A stretch of DNA of 64,000 bases, taken from contig NC_044029.1 in the NCBI RefSeq assembly GCF_900496995.4, positions 15,810,001 through 15,874,000 on the forward strand. The letters run 5' to 3'. The notes under the pieces are model-generated. The model made no database searches, had not been told where the DNA came from, and was given only the letters and a program-made list of their open reading frames with translations. A program made the translations under genes and the position numbers. The stretch comes from Aquila chrysaetos chrysaetos (Eukaryota; Chordata; Aves; Accipitriformes; Accipitridae). Each line of letters opens with the position of its first letter. Positions within the stretch are counted from its first letter, which is position 1. Below are positions 36,401 through 50,584 of the stretch, in pieces.

Positions 36401-39400
36401 AGAAAAATAGCAAATACATAATGTGAAAATGAAACAGAGGCTTTAATTCACTATCATCATTTGTAATTTCCTTCCAAAGGAATAAATGTGCACATTAACA
36501 CACAAACAGATCACAATCAATTCAGAAAATTGCAACTTAAAATCATTGTATAATTTGGCAAATTAAGTAAACAAAGGAGAATTCCTGCAGATGTTCTACA
36601 AATAGAGAAAAAGAAAAAGGAGGCCCAAGGGAACGCTTCAATATGCGTGCTACTTTATTAGTAAAATTAATCCCAGTGATTTCAAAAGGACCACTCACAC
36701 ACAATTCTACTTGTGACTAGGATCCAGGCTTTAAATTATAGAACAAATTGTTTGCTTAGCTGTGATTTTAATTTTAATTTGCAGAAAGGCAGAGGTTGCT
36801 ACCTACAGGTAACTCCCTATAAACAGATTTAGTTGTTTGTGAAATGGGTAACATTAAACATTTGGGGCTAGGTCTAATAAGTGCCTGGCTCATAAAAGGA
36901 AATCACATGTGGTGGAAAAGATAGGTGCCAATGCTCATTCCAGTGCTTGGAAAAGTGTGCTGCGAAGTGGTGTCAAAGCAGACAGATGGAAACCACAGGT
37001 GACTGGAATACCCCTGCACGAGCTGACCAGCTCAAGAACATCTTCTGGAGATGTCATCTGCATATTCTTTCGAGAAGAATCACTGTCATCACAGAGTCCC
37101 CTTCTGTACAATAAACTAATAGCAAAAGCACTCTTTGGGGAAAGTTGAGTACATTCGACCTTCAGCCTCTGAAGGTGTGCAACAAACTACAAGCTGCTGA
37201 ATCTGGAAACAGCAATTCATGACTCACTGGGCCAGAGAGACAATGAGTTACAGAAGAGAAATTAAAGAAAAATGCTATTGCTCTGAGGTTAGACTTTAAA
37301 AGTGTTTTTTGAATGTTGCATACAGCACGGTCATATTCTATCTCCCCAGTCATGCAATGTGCAAAGTTTTTGTCAGTGTTTGGAATCAGATGAGTATTTT
37401 CAAAGAGTTTAACTTCAGTTTGTAAAGGCTAATGATCTATTTCTGTAAACAGAAAACATGCTGAAAAACAGGCAGTAAATACCTAAGAGGCAGGAAAGGA
37501 AGACAATATAGGTTAGGAAAGATAACATGAAAAAGATTATGGAAAGCCAAATAGAAAGAGTAAAGAGGATGAAGCAAAAAGCAAGACATAATCATCTTTT
37601 ATTTTCTGGCATTAGCTTCCCAGTAGTGTGACCTTTGTCTTCTTCTCTCTCTCCATTCAGTGCTGCTTCCACTTGTGCTCTCCCGTTTTAAGTCAACTTT
37701 TTGTCTCCTACTTCTTCTTGTCTTTGTTTGCTCTCCTGTCTTACAGTCAATGGGGAGGCTGCAGATGGACCACAGCCCTGCACTGCTACACTTTCCAGCC
37801 AGAGCCGTCCATCCCCCAACACATTGTGCCATCACAGGGCTGCTCTCTTCCAGGAATCAGAGTGGTTGAAGACTGGAGTCCTGCTATCTGCAGGGCATCA
37901 GCTAGGAGAAAGGAGAGCTGGAAGTGTGAGAGGATGACTGGGCAGGATCAGTGGGCTTAAGAGTACTGAGCAAAGTTTCAGGGGACTTCCCTGAATGGAA
38001 ATAGCTCCCTGTTTCCTCAGTTTCTTTCCTGAGGGCTCTGTGCTAGTCCTACCCCTACAGCTGCAGAATTTGTGTCTGGGGCACTTACCCATGAGAGTAG
38101 CTGCAGCACAAGGAAGCACAGGGGAATGGGCACCCAGCTAGTGGCAGCCTATTTGCAAGGGAATCGGGGCCTTGGTAGGTAAATTTTTAAAAATTACATT
38201 TTCTAAGGAACTGAATTCTTGAAAGCTCATTAGTTTCAGGTCAATCAATTTTTGCTAAGTCCATATTTTATTTTATCCAATTTTCTATTTATTTCTAGGT
38301 CCTTCCTTCTTTCGCCCCCAACTTGATAGATTTACCCAGTCTGCAATTGCAGGGGCGAGTTCTTCCCATATGCTGAGGTCCTCCTTTTCAACTGCTATGC
38401 TTTTTATTGTCATGGAGGACTATGAAATGAATGGTACCCTGACAGCCAGGTGTTCGTGGTTGCAATGACATCTTCACAATTAGATTTCTGCTAAGATTTT
38501 CACCTTGCACTTAAATTGCTTAGTAAGATGCACCAAGCTCCTTGTCACTGTGAGATAACCTGTATAGCATGAAGGACTCCACATTCCTGAGAAACGATTT
38601 ATTGCAAGTTGACAAAAATTCCGAGCTTCTCAACCTAATGGCACCTCAGAGTGGTGTGGTCAAAGGGATGAATTCCTTAACCACTGGATACATAAAGATT
38701 CATTCAGGCAGCAAAAAGATGTCGTGAAAAGAAATGTGTGTCTTCTCCTTCTGGAAGTTTTAATGGGGTGCCAGACTGGTGACTGTACCTAAATTGCAGT
38801 TTCAAGAATGTGTACTAGATGGTCTGTTTCTGAGAGGTAACACAGGCCGTGTGTGATGTGAGGTTACAGCACAGGTCTAACTAAGACATCTTCAGTACCT
38901 GGGGAGTGCCACTAAACAGAGAGGTAACATACATATTGCCAAAAAGGAAGTTAAAGCCTTTTTTCAAAGCAAATGCTTGTCTCTGGCTTTTTAATGAAAT
39001 AATACAGTATAAATATGTGCCACTAATTATTATTATTATTATTATTGTTGTTGTTGTTGTTGTTATTATTATTATTATTGAGATGAAAGTCTTATCAGCA
39101 AAATGCCAGAACCACAGGAAGCAAACCAGAGGACTGGAGGTACAAGAGCTGATAAGAACAGAGCACACTTCTTCCAAGGATAGCTGTTTGGTTTTGGTTT
39201 CTGTTTTGTTTTGGTTTTTTAAAATCATTTTCCTCTTTTGGCTTTTAGCCAACGTTGTAGTTGCTGCTTCCAAGACTTAACGTAGAAATTCCACACTGCT
39301 CCACAGCTTTTCCCAAATCCTGTAAGAATACAAAATCTTTTGGTCCATTTCCTAGACTTCTGCCATGGCATTCAGTTCAAAAGAGCTTTCTCTTTTCAGG

Positions 39401-42400
39401 CTGAAAGTTGGAGTGCACAGAGGAGAATCATTGCTTCACGTATGTACATTTTTTTTTAAATAATCAAAACATGTTGATCCCTTGAGAAGATAAGTCTTCT
39501 GAGCAAATATTCAACTAGCATTAGGTGTGCTGTAACAACACCAGTTGAATATAACAGATCCCACATGCTCACTTCTAGGGAGCTAATAGCAGTGGAGAGG
39601 AACTTGTTTGACAAGAAGGTCATTCATAGTGACCATCAACATCAGGCATGACACCTGACTGCTTCATGCTCTTTACAAAGAAAGCCATAAATGTTTAGAA
39701 GTTTGCTGTGCTGATTAGCATGGAGAGATAAAGAAACTTTCTCAATTTATTTTGACCTATCCTCATGAAAATTTGAACACTTTCTTTGCTACTGTGGAGC
39801 AAAATCCCCCAAAATCTACATGAGAGGATAGCTGGAGGATCAACAGAATATCTCAGCCATGAAACATGACAATCTTTGAACACACCTCCAGTTGAGCAGA
39901 AACATTTGCTTGGAAAACAAACCCAAAAGTTAACCTCGAGCAATCAAATCTCCCACAAGGAGGCCTTTTCATTTCCCATCTTCCCCAAGCACTGCGATGT
40001 GAAGTCTTTGAAATGACAGTAGCTGCAAAAGACAGGGGCTCAGGCAGAGAACATGCCCTAGGGACATGCTGTGGTTCCAGCGGCTGTGAGGAAGACATCG
40101 ACTTACAAAACAGCGCCCAGTGCAGCACCTCTGCCATGAGCATCACATGGAAGAAGGCAAAGATAATTCCCCAAAAGCCAGGCATCTACAATCAATGCAC
40201 TTGCCAGTAACTTGTGTAAAAATGTCTATCAGTTGCATAAATCCCATTCATACTGATTAAAGCAAAATTGCTTTGGCCATTTGTCTATAGGGATAAAGCT
40301 TCCTGAAATCAGGTGCGTCATTAAACTCTGGACATCATGTTTGTTCTCAAACGTTGCCCTTTCTTCTCAGTATTGTATATTTTAACCAGAAAATAACACT
40401 GAGGTCCAGTTTTCTTTAAGAGCAGATTTAGAATATGACAACTTCTACTTTTGAGAGTAGATTGCTTTAGACACCTCTGGGCCTTGCTCTAAATATAAAT
40501 CACCCATGCAGTATGCTTGTCAGCTTAGGCCAGACATGTCATACAAGAGTTTGTTGGTTTTGGGTTGGTTTTTTTTTTCACCTAGATATAAGCAAACCTT
40601 AATGTAGAAACTTGAAAAACAACCAGACTACTGTCAACTTCAGTTGAGAGAAAGAAACAGAAGCACTATGCTTAAGCCCTTCTTTCCCATATGGCTCATA
40701 AAATGTCAAGACTGCCATTTTCTTCTCCTGAAGTGATTTTGAGGGTAATTTCCATTTTAATACAGATCCCAGGGAAGTAGATGGAACATCCCGACGTTGC
40801 TTTTTTTCATAGCAGAAGAAGGACCTGGTATGAGACTGACTCATAAGTACCAGGCATTATGGCAAATACGGAATTCTCTGTACCCCAAATGGGAATGCTC
40901 AGTACCAGCACACTCCTGTAGATCTTTAAACAAATGTGCTCTTCATCCAGCTCCAATTAGGAAACATGACTTTGCTGTCTTTCCCAGTGATATTGCACAA
41001 GATCAACAAAATTACCTTTCTAAAATCTGCATCTTTAAAATCTGTTTCAAATCAGTGATTTGATATCCACTTCTTAAGCATTGGTTCTTAGCGCATGTAG
41101 TCTGTGCTCGCAAAAAATTTTGCTTAGCATCTTTAAGGGTTGCATGTTTCCTTTGAGACTGACACTAATTTCAGCAGGGCCCTGGGCAAGAATAGCACGA
41201 GTGCTGCAAGGCTCCGTGGGGCTCCCTCCTCAGCAATGCTGAGGAGAGAGCATCTGTGCACATCCATGACAAGCCCTAACCTTTCCTCCTGCCCTCAGCT
41301 GCCTGTGACTCTGCCCCCTCGGGCTGTGATTGCCCTGTCTTTTCATTTTTGAGGCTTTGCAGGCTTTGATGCTTTTATAGACAGTGCTGGAAGCTGAGAG
41401 CAAGGGAAGGATGTGATAAGGAGAAGGATGTGAGGAGATTGAGAGGGAAACTAGGGAATTCAGTATATGCCATGGCCTGCCAGTGTCAAGTCGGTGCACA
41501 GTGTAGGTGAGGAGGTGTGGACTGAAGGGATAGATGGACATGCTTGCGGAACAGAGCCCTGGGAAAATGGGTTTCTTTGTGGGTAAACAGGCTGCATACT
41601 ACAGTTAAGGTTTCTTATTCCATTTAGTAATACTAAGGAATCTTTGTCAGTTCCTGCAGACTTTTTCACAACATATGGGGTACTCTTTTCATATGCAATA
41701 TGAAAGAATCTGGCAGGCACAAACAACTTCTTCAAGAAGAAATTATGACCTTCACTGCAGAATGGATTGGTATCCTAAACACTACAAGCTGTGAGTATGG
41801 GCCAGTGACACTCATTCTCACTTTTGACGTGAAGGAAATGAACTATTTGGATCTCCAGGAATCTTCAGTCACACTCGAGTGACACACAAAGTTGACAGCT
41901 GTATTTGGTAATTCAGATCTTCCTGTAGGTTTTGTCTTTCTAGCCTATCTGTCAAAAAGATACAAACCCCACACATGTAACAAGATGGTGAAGGGGAGCA
42001 GTTATAGCTGTAGACAAGAATCAGTCAAGACTGCACTACCTGGTAACTCTGATCTCCTCTCTGTTACCATTTCTTTCACCTTGCAAGCTTTCCTAATCAA
42101 TGCTCTTTTATCAGAGTCTTGTCCTTGTTCTGTATTTGAAGATCAGCTGAGATATCCTTAGTGTAACCAATCTATCAGCCAGATCTAGATTAACCGTTCT
42201 ATTTTCAGCCCACAGGCATTTTTCTTGTTAGACAGCTGAAGAGCAGCTTCTGAATCTAGACTGCCTCTTCAAAGTTCACCTTGCACAACAGCATCTCAGC
42301 TGCAAGCAAGAGAAAAGGATATGAGAAAATGCAGCTATTGTCAGAAATGGAGACAACTACAAAAGTGGGTCATGAGAGTATTCTACAGCAGAAGCTCTAA

Positions 42401-42499
42401 ATCTAGGAAATGGGTCAAAATGTAAATTACCCCAAAACTCTCAGCATCTACCTGGGACAAGCGTCCATCTACACACTGTTTGCAAAGCTGTTTCAACAT
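33497..42499. other. Intergenic, about 9 kb; no gene seen
   Basis: AT-rich sequence with only short open frames, none recognised. It contains the compound ATT/GTT microsatellite at 39024-39080. The 36420-36860 stretch is rich in homeodomain-type AATTA/TTAAT motifs and looks like candidate conserved non-coding DNA. A degenerate, partly palindromic stretch at about 35461-35530 may be a very old repeat. No promoter, poly(A)-defined transcript or RNA gene can be supported. Confidence 0.5.
39024..39080. repeat. Compound (ATT)n(GTT)n(ATT)n microsatellite
   Basis: A block of about eight ATT units, then six GTT units, then about six ATT units. The symmetric A-G-A arrangement suggests point mutation of a central ATT followed by expansion of the variant. 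Confidence 0.9.
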
Positions 42500-42890
42500 G
42501 CAGATTCACAGATTTTAAGTTCACATGGCTCTACGGTGATCACCTGGTCTGAAGTCCTGTGTAATACAGGCCGTAGGACTCATTAAAGAAAAATCCTTCT
42601 TTAGACCCAGCATCAGTACTTGAAATAGAGCCTATATTTAAAAAAGAAAAATCAATCGTATTTCCAGTGGTGGAGAATTCATCATAAGCCCTGTGTGTTC
42701 AACTTCAGTGACTCTCCCCATTGTTACAACACTTTGATTTTATTTCTGGTCTGAATATGTCTGGCTTCAACTTCCAGCAATTAGTTCTTGTCTGAAGCAT
42801 TTTGTGTCTGATTTGAGTGCCCTCTATTACCAAATTTCAGCTCCCCACCTGGATTATCAAAGACTCAGGCTCCCCCCTCATTCATGTTGT
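42500..42890 (-). mobile_element. Ancient CR1/L3-like LINE fragment
   Basis: A strongly decayed copy in reverse orientation. Segments in order match the 3' region of old amniote CR1/L3 elements as I remember them: an AGATTTTAAG start block, a GATCACCTGGTCTGA block, AATACAGGCC, GTGGAGAATTC, GTCTGAATATGTCTGGCTTCAACTTCCAGC, and a final CTCCCCA...ATTATCAAAGACTCA block. The order and spacing are kept, but substitutions and small indels are many, so this copy is far older than the CR1 copies at 31.8 and 33.4 kb. No coding capacity. Confidence 0.75.
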
Positions 42891-45800
42891 GTATCATTTG
42901 TGTGTGGTCAGTAGATAGAAAGTAAGATTTATGATGTACGCATTCAATAAAAATAATAAATATGTCAAGATCAATTAATAAAATATTGCAGAATATATGT
43001 ATTTTTTCAGAATGGACATTAACAGTCCACTCCTAGACCACACAGGTCAGATTTTGCTTGCTGCTTGCAATTTGTATTGTAATTGCTACTGTGTAGAACA
43101 ACCTGGCATTCTTCCCCTCAACTGCAAAAATCAGATTGTTTTGACTCTTGAGAAAAATGACACAAGCAAAAAAAAAGCAAAAAACACCAACCCCAAAAAA
43201 AACTCATTAAATTTGCTAGATTATATTTCACCATCCATAGCAGAAAATAAATATGTAACTCAGAAAGTAACAATAGAGACACAAATCTTGCCTCCCAGAG
43301 CTATTAGCCATTTATTTCTGAGCATAACCTGATTCATTTTTGGAACCCTTACCTCGATTTCAAAAGAAATGTATGATATGGTAGCTAATTTCATCCTGAT
43401 ATCAAAGCTAACTTACTTTGCCTTTACATGTAGCATCATGTAGCTGGACTATTTATTTGGATAAAGCTATGGTAAAAGTGCTCATAATATTCTGCATGTG
43501 TACAAGGTGTTTTCCCTGCAACTTAGAACCAACTGATTCCATTCTGTGCTTCACATATTTTAGGTCCGATCCTATTCCATTTTACTCTGTCAGGGATACT
43601 GTGCTACTCCTTCTAATGACAGCAGCAGTGGAGGTTTTAGGCACATTAAAATACTCCCAAGTGAGAGGAGAAGCACTTCGCAGCCTCTGTCAGAGACCAA
43701 AACAAGCTACAGAAAATACAAGGCAGAGCAAAACCAAGCCCAGTAGGATTATTCGTGTAACTATGTTAATAGAATTGGATCTTCTGAAATGCCTTTGGGT
43801 TCTTTTGGATGAAGTGACTCATGTAGTGCTAGGGGCTTTGGCCCAGAACACTTGTAAATCATCCATGGAAGAAGTAGAGAGTGTGGCCCTAAAGTTAGAG
43901 AAGCATAGGGTAGACATCAGAATATTGCCCTTCAAAATGGAGAGGATCGTGAGGGCACACTAAAGATAGTAGTGACTACCAAGGAAATCACTTCCATTTT
44001 AGGTATTGTTAAATTTGTTCAATAACTGGAAGCTAGCCATACAAAAATAAAGTCTGCCCGATTAAGCTGTCACAGGTACATACACAGCAATGATGGTTCA
44101 GGTTCAGCCTATGGTTACCAAATCTCAAGGCAGAGTTTCTTCTCAAAAGCATTGACTATGGGATTTCTTTCTCCTTGGATCTTCTGTTGTCGAAGCCTGT
44201 CTAGGTCAATCAGCACAAAGCGGCCCCGCTGCAAGAACCAGCATGACTGACTGGAGCATGGTGGTAGTATGTTTGTCATTGGAAAGAGCCTGTTTGAATA
44301 ACAGTTGAAATTAGTTGCATAAAGCACAAATATTTGGCACTACTTAGTATAAAAATTTGGGTATAGGCAAAATTCAGCCTTGTGACTTTATGCAGCCACT
44401 TTCTAGGAATGTCACAGTTACAGGCTATTGTGGACACCATCTACTGAGAACCAGGTTCACTCTGGATTCTTCTGCAGGGAATAATGTTATTTTGAATTCT
44501 TCTGGCTTGTTGAACAACAATGCAAAATTTTGCATGGAATATATGCTGTGTCTTCGTGATACAGAGCTGGGGGAGCTGGAGTTTTAGTCATCAGGAGCAG
44601 TACCCTCTCTGCCAACATTAGGCATCTTAAAAGTTTGGCTCCCAGTATAAATTAATCTTTTATTTTTCTTCCCGTATCAAGGAAGAGACATAGGCACCTG
44701 TAGCATACCCCACCAGTGCCTATTTTTTTCTCATTTGTGACAGTTTTTTTGTGGTTGTATCTCCAGAGATTCAATAGGCTAAACCCAGGTAACTTCCCTT
44801 GCAGTGAACAGGCCATACTATGTCCAGTCTGGCTCTGCAAGTATAATGAATCAGGAAATTTCAAACAGCAGTTTGAAGGAAAAAGTTTGTTTATTTTTGT
44901 TTAGGACAAGGGTATCTTCCTTCTTGTGCTTCATGGGTGACATAAAATAGAGTCTGCAAATCAAAAATGTTTCCAAATATAGCTCTGCTGTTGGCCTGGA
45001 GGTTGGTTGTGACACTAGAAAATGGCACTGCTTCCAGCACTGTATGGATGACATAATGAAATGTCTTCCAGCTGAAAAGGTAGAAGTTCCTCACAGAATT
45101 AAATCTCCAAGATTAGAACAAATTTAGAAATCCTTTTTGTAGGATAAAGCAGTTCTTAGCATACAGATAAAATTGTACACTATTTAAACTAATGAGAGGT
45201 TTTCAGTAGGCTAGCCTGGGAGTTTGATATCACAGTATATATTTAGCTGGATGTATTTATTTTCTTCAGTAAAGCTGCCAGTTTGTTCATTAGCCCTGTG
45301 GTCACGAACCAGCAGTCATTTTTTAAAACTTTAACTTTCTATTTTTGCGTGTGAAGTTTCTGCCAAAGTTTTTGAAGACTGTTTTATCTCTCATCTGTGT
45401 TTTTCAGGCTAGGCATATTGCATCTAAAGTTTGAGGTAGGTTTTCTGGGACAAGCTATCTGGGACATTTCATTTCATTTAAACCTACTCTTCCAGTCTTA
45501 CCGTCTTTGTACAATACCATGTAAATACTTGATAACAGTTCTATATCCATAACCAAAACACTATCAGCCATTTCCCTGTTATAATATCAGTTTCGTAAAA
45601 GACTTAAAATTCTCCAGGCTGTTTAGCCCATGCTTAATATTTAAATGTGCTCCAATTGTGGACTGCTATATACATTCATCACTTCAATGCACTGCTTCCG
45701 CACATAGAGTTGTCACTGCTTCAGAGCAGCTGGTCATGCGTGATTATAAGCAGATATAGCTCTACTTTCATCCTGTCTACAGTCTTGATGTATCTGTCCT

Positions 45801-48800
45801 CTGCTGAAAATGAGTAACACGGCTTCATGACAATTGAAGTGTCATCACACTGTATTAACAAGGCCTTCGTATCAGCATCAGGAGGAAATGTGTTGACACC
45901 TTGTTTACAACCATCTCTGTGGACGTCAAGAGCTGACTCTCCTTTCACTCACATCTATTTTACATTGGTGCAAGTCCACTGGGTTTACGGGTACTTTTCC
46001 TTGATAGTTGTCTGAGAAGAGAATCAGATTCAGAATTCAACAGTTCTGCTCATTCTGGAGTTGAATGTTAGTTTAAGATCTTGGACTTGCAGAATGTTCT
46101 GAATGACTTTGTACATAGTAGTTTTAAATGTAAAAGTCTAAACATAATACTGTAGTTTTAAATGTAAAAAACCCTGTTTAAATGTGCAAGTGTAAGGATA
46201 GTAAAGCATGAGCTTGAAATTCATGTGAACCAGGTTTTTTTTAATCCCTGAGTGCTTAAGGTTAGCAGTTTGGTCTGCCCTTCAAATATGGACTAGTGAT
46301 TTCAATTTTAAGTCCCTGATATGTCATTTTTAGATTGAGACTTAAGAGAAATTCCATTTTTTTTCTCAGTGATTAAAATCCGTTCTATTTTTAAAGTATA
46401 ATTGTATGGGTGAGGTGCATCTAGAAATAAGCAGCAAAAATATAGATTCCTCTGTGTCTCTGATGTCACTGCTATCACAGTCTCTGGCTTCAGAAGCTTC
46501 AGCACCCATCAGGACATCCCCACTACCTGATAACCACCTGCTTATGGTCTTTTACTCCTCAGTTGATCCCAGACAGACTGGTGGTACTCACTTAACTGCC
46601 TCAAATACCACTCCCACTCCAGCTTTTGGGGTTTCTGTCTTTTCTCTTTCAGACATTGTGTTTGCCAGTCACAGAAATCTATGACTTCACTGCTGCAAGT
46701 GTCCTCCTCTCTCTCTTATGTTGACTTTCCACTTTCCCTCTGCTCTTCTCACACCTTCTTCACTCTTCTTCTTTCATCAGGTCTGTTCCTTGATGCATTT
46801 TCTTTTTTTTCCCTCCTCATTTTTTTACCACAGCCATCCATGTCATTGCTGCAGTATGGCTCTGGAGAGAAACTATAACACTGCCAGTTCCCTTGCTCCT
46901 CCCCACAGGATTCTTATGATTCTTGTAATGAAAAGAAATCAGGGAGGAGGGAAAGATGGGCAGCTGAACTGTAATCTCCACTAGCATGAGTTCATTGGCC
47001 TCATCTTTTCTGCACTGTAATACCTCTATTATTCTTGTCTGACTCATATAAACCATGCCTGGTAATATCATCTTTCCACATCTTGCCAGCCCCATCATCC
47101 CCTCAGTATGATCCCTGCTGTGGGTTTTCCTGTCCTTTCATTCCACCACAGAAATGCTCTTCCGATTTTCTTGTCATCTCGCTCTTGCCTGTGTTTCAGT
47201 TTGCCCCTTCTCTCGTTGCTCTCCTGCAGTGGCATAGTCGAGAGGTAATGAAGTCCGCCAGCTTCTACTTTGGGCAAAAAAGTGCTTTGCCACTTCTCCG
47301 TGCCCAGCCAGGAATGCCGAGTGAGGAATTTGCGCAGCTCTTGCTGCAGCCTCCTACTCCGCTCCCCAGCAGCAGCTGCTGCCATGCCACGCTCGCCCTT
47401 CGCCAGCTCCTTCTCCCGCAGCCGGCTTGGCCGCGCAGGACAGGACCAGGATGGCTCCTGCCCCTGACGCTCCCTGCTGCCCTCGGCATCACAGCCAGCA
47501 ATTCACCCATGGCTTGGGGGACTGAAAATGTCTGCTTGCATAGAAATATGTACACAGACACACACTCACATATATAAACACACACATATATATATATTTC
47601 CATGTGTTCATATGCATATCTGTATGTATACATATACACTCTCGCATGGAAACAACTGACGTCCTGGTTCTCTCCTTTCCCTCCGCAGGGCATGTTAGCA
47701 TGCTTGTTTGAAGTGCAGGCGTGGCACACCAGTTTTATCGGCCTGTTTCAAATCTTTATGGGTGGAAAATTACACTTCTGCATGTGACTATGTATGTTTG
47801 CATCCTACAGACTTGGCTGTAGCTGATTTTTCCAAACTCTTTCCATGTCATGTATCTCTCTCAGTTGTTACATTCTTTGAGGCAGGGCTTGGCTTTTCAT
47901 ACCTGTGGGCAGCCCAGAGAGGCTCCAAACCCTACTGGTGCTGGCAAAATATGTTTTTAAAATAAAATATTCCTAAAAATAAAACCTTCAAGAAGAATTA
48001 ATGCAGATAGCTTCTGGGGTCCCAGGCTTTTCAGAACACTCACTACTAGGTGGAAAAAAAGCCCAGCTGAATATATTACAAGTGTGTTAAATGCAGCTTT
48101 AAAATTGTTGTGCTGTGGCCAACACGCTGTAATTTTTCACAGGCGTTGCTGTGCTGTGGGAAAGGAGGAGGAACACAGATGAGCATTTCTTTGTGCAGGA
48201 GGCTGGGTGTTTCTCAGCAGCTCTGTCCTCTAGGCTGCTCGCTCACAAGCTTGACTCCTTGCCTGAGGCTGGCAAGAGGCAAGTCTCCTTCTCTTGTGTT
48301 TCTCGCTTTTGCGCTCCCACATCTCTACAAATCCACTGAGGAGCTCCACCCCTGCATTCTCACGCTTCTTACTGTGACTATAAACAGCACCTTATTCTCT
48401 GCCAAATCAAGTTATCTGCATAGGTCATTTCAACCTAACTTTTGTGCCAATCCCATTTTAATTCAGCCAGAATACTGGCAACAACCTTTTCCTTTCCTTG
48501 GACTGCAGGAATGCTGACCAAAAAGTATCCACTATTTCAGAAACAAGAAATGACTTAATGTTAGAAGCCTGATCTCCGAAGGGATGACTACACTGGGGAA
48601 GCTGCTTGTGTTTTTCCCTTGGCTGCACAGTCTTGAGCCTTGTCTCCACTGGATCTTAATCCACCAGTGTCAAGGTTTCCGTATAAAATCCCTCGTGTAG
48701 AAACAATTGAGAACACGATCAGTATCTCTTTTCATTGGCCAAAGTCCCAAGACAGACTAGGACTTGCCCAAGACAACTTATTAGAAGCCTGTACCAGGGC

Positions 48801-50584
48801 CCTTTAGCTACCAAAGCCAGAAGAAGAAGTAAACTTCTATTTTAAAAAGACCGGTTCAGCTCTCCTGAGTATAACCTAGAGCTTGCAGATATGACCCCAT
48901 CTTAACTGATGATTTCATGCATCTTCAAAAAAGCCCTGATGAATAAAATGACTCATTCCTGTTACCTCCAAAGCAGCCCTGTCATCAGAATAGACACTCC
49001 CTTTTGGCAATGCGAGTCTATATGGTTGCAGTTTAATATCTGGGACATAGTTCTGACCTCTTAAAACAGAACAAGCAGGGGACCCCAGGGTAACAGGCGA
49101 CTGTATACTTGACTTCCAAAGTAGCCCGTGCAGGGGGGACAAAGTTGTGTGTTCGAACACTTGCAGCTCAGACTTATATTGGATAGTGCACCTTGACCGC
49201 GCCACTGAGATGCTCCACAGTTCTGCTCCTCAATCCTTACCGGCTCTTGCTCATCAGCACGTTTTTCCTTTTGCATCTGCCATCTCTATTTTAAATGGGC
49301 TGCCAGCCATGAGTCCCCTTTTGTCTGACTTTCACTGCAAAGGTCCCTGTGACTTTGTTACAGCTATCACACCAAGAACCCAAACCAGATGGCTGCTAGC
49401 CTCTCTTTTTTATATCCAGTCCGCTGTTGTAAATAATTAAAGGGAATCTGCTGATGAGGATCAGGGATAGTTCAGGTGACCTTTCTGCCAATGCTTTTAA
49501 GGTTTTCAAACAATTAGGAGCCACACCTTGTGCCTACAGTTAACTTATAAAATCAATTCTCCTTTGTCATTTCTCTACCTGCTCCACCTTTGTCACATAC
49601 TCCCCTTCTTCAAGGTCATTTAAAAGCCCCGAGGGAAGGAGAAAATATGATAGCATCTCACAGGTGTTTTTAGTACTCAGTCGGGAGGAAGGGGTCCTGA
49701 TTTTGAACAAGGCTTGTGCTTTTATAATGCAAGACAGTCAGATAAAGCAGTAATGGTGATGATAAAGAACACTCTATCAGAGAGAGACAGTGGTGATATC
49801 TGGGTGATATTTTGGATGCTTCTGCTTTTAGGTATGAGCAACCTGAAGGTGCCAAACAATTGCAAGGACATAACATAAGGTCATGTAGGGAAATTGCGGT
49901 GAGAACTCTAATAAAACAATCTTTCCAGGAATCTTTATGGCATGGAGAACTCAAGGGTCAAAGGCAACCCGTAGCCACGAGACACCAGCATGCCTTGTAC
50001 TGTGGACAGGAAAACACTGTGTCCTCTGCAGGAAACCTTTGCCGTGGGGAAGGTCAGCAGAGACAATGCACAGATTGCCAATGAAGAAAAAGAATTAGTT
50101 AAGATAGCTGTACATTTGCATTTTTTCAGGGCTTAAATATGGAAAACCTTAGATGGGCTTAATTGTTGGACCCTCACAGGCTGCTTCAGATAGAAGCTGC
50201 CAGTACGACCTCCTCTGAACTCGCTGTCTAGCCATATTGCACTCTGTGAACTCTTGAAGTGTTTTGTAGGTGTGCAATAAGTCAAGGAACCTCAGGTGTT
50301 AAGTTTAGCTTCAGGACGGCTATCTGAGGCTCACAGTTCAAACAACTGATGCATGGTTCTATGTCAGGTCTCAGCAACAAACAACCAAAAACTTGGCCAC
50401 TGTTCAGATTAGAGGCCTGGGTGTTAGACTGTTGGATTACACTGCTGATGTTTTGGCAGTACGCTGAAGAAGGCAAAATTTAAGTGAAATTAAAAGAGAT
50501 TGCTTGTTCAACTGGCTGATACAATTAACACCAGCAGGGAAAAAAAAAGAACAGCAACTCGAATAGGAATAGGAAAATGACAGG
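42891..50584. other. Intergenic, about 7.7 kb; no gene seen
   Basis: Mixed sequence. Open frames at 43418-43963 (181 codons) and 47035-47577 (180 codons) are the longest. Both lack recognisable domains and composition typical of coding exons. A TA/CA microsatellite lies at 47550-47640, next to a GC-richer patch (about 47280-47480). A short repeated string TAGTTTTAAATGTAAAA occurs twice, 35 bp apart, near 46118 and 46153. No RNA gene was recognised. Confidence 0.5.
47550..47640. repeat. CA/TA microsatellite
   Basis: ACACAC, CATATATA and TATATATA units running into TATGTATACATATACAC. A simple repeat with interruptions. Confidence 0.8.

Noticed and set aside
43418..43963. 181-codon plus-strand open frame
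   Set aside because: No domain, no splice or promoter context and no codon pattern suggesting selection; treated as chance.
47035..47577. 180-codon plus-strand frame and overlapping minus-strand frames
   Set aside because: Both strands are open over a GC-richer patch running into a microsatellite; nothing recognisable is encoded.
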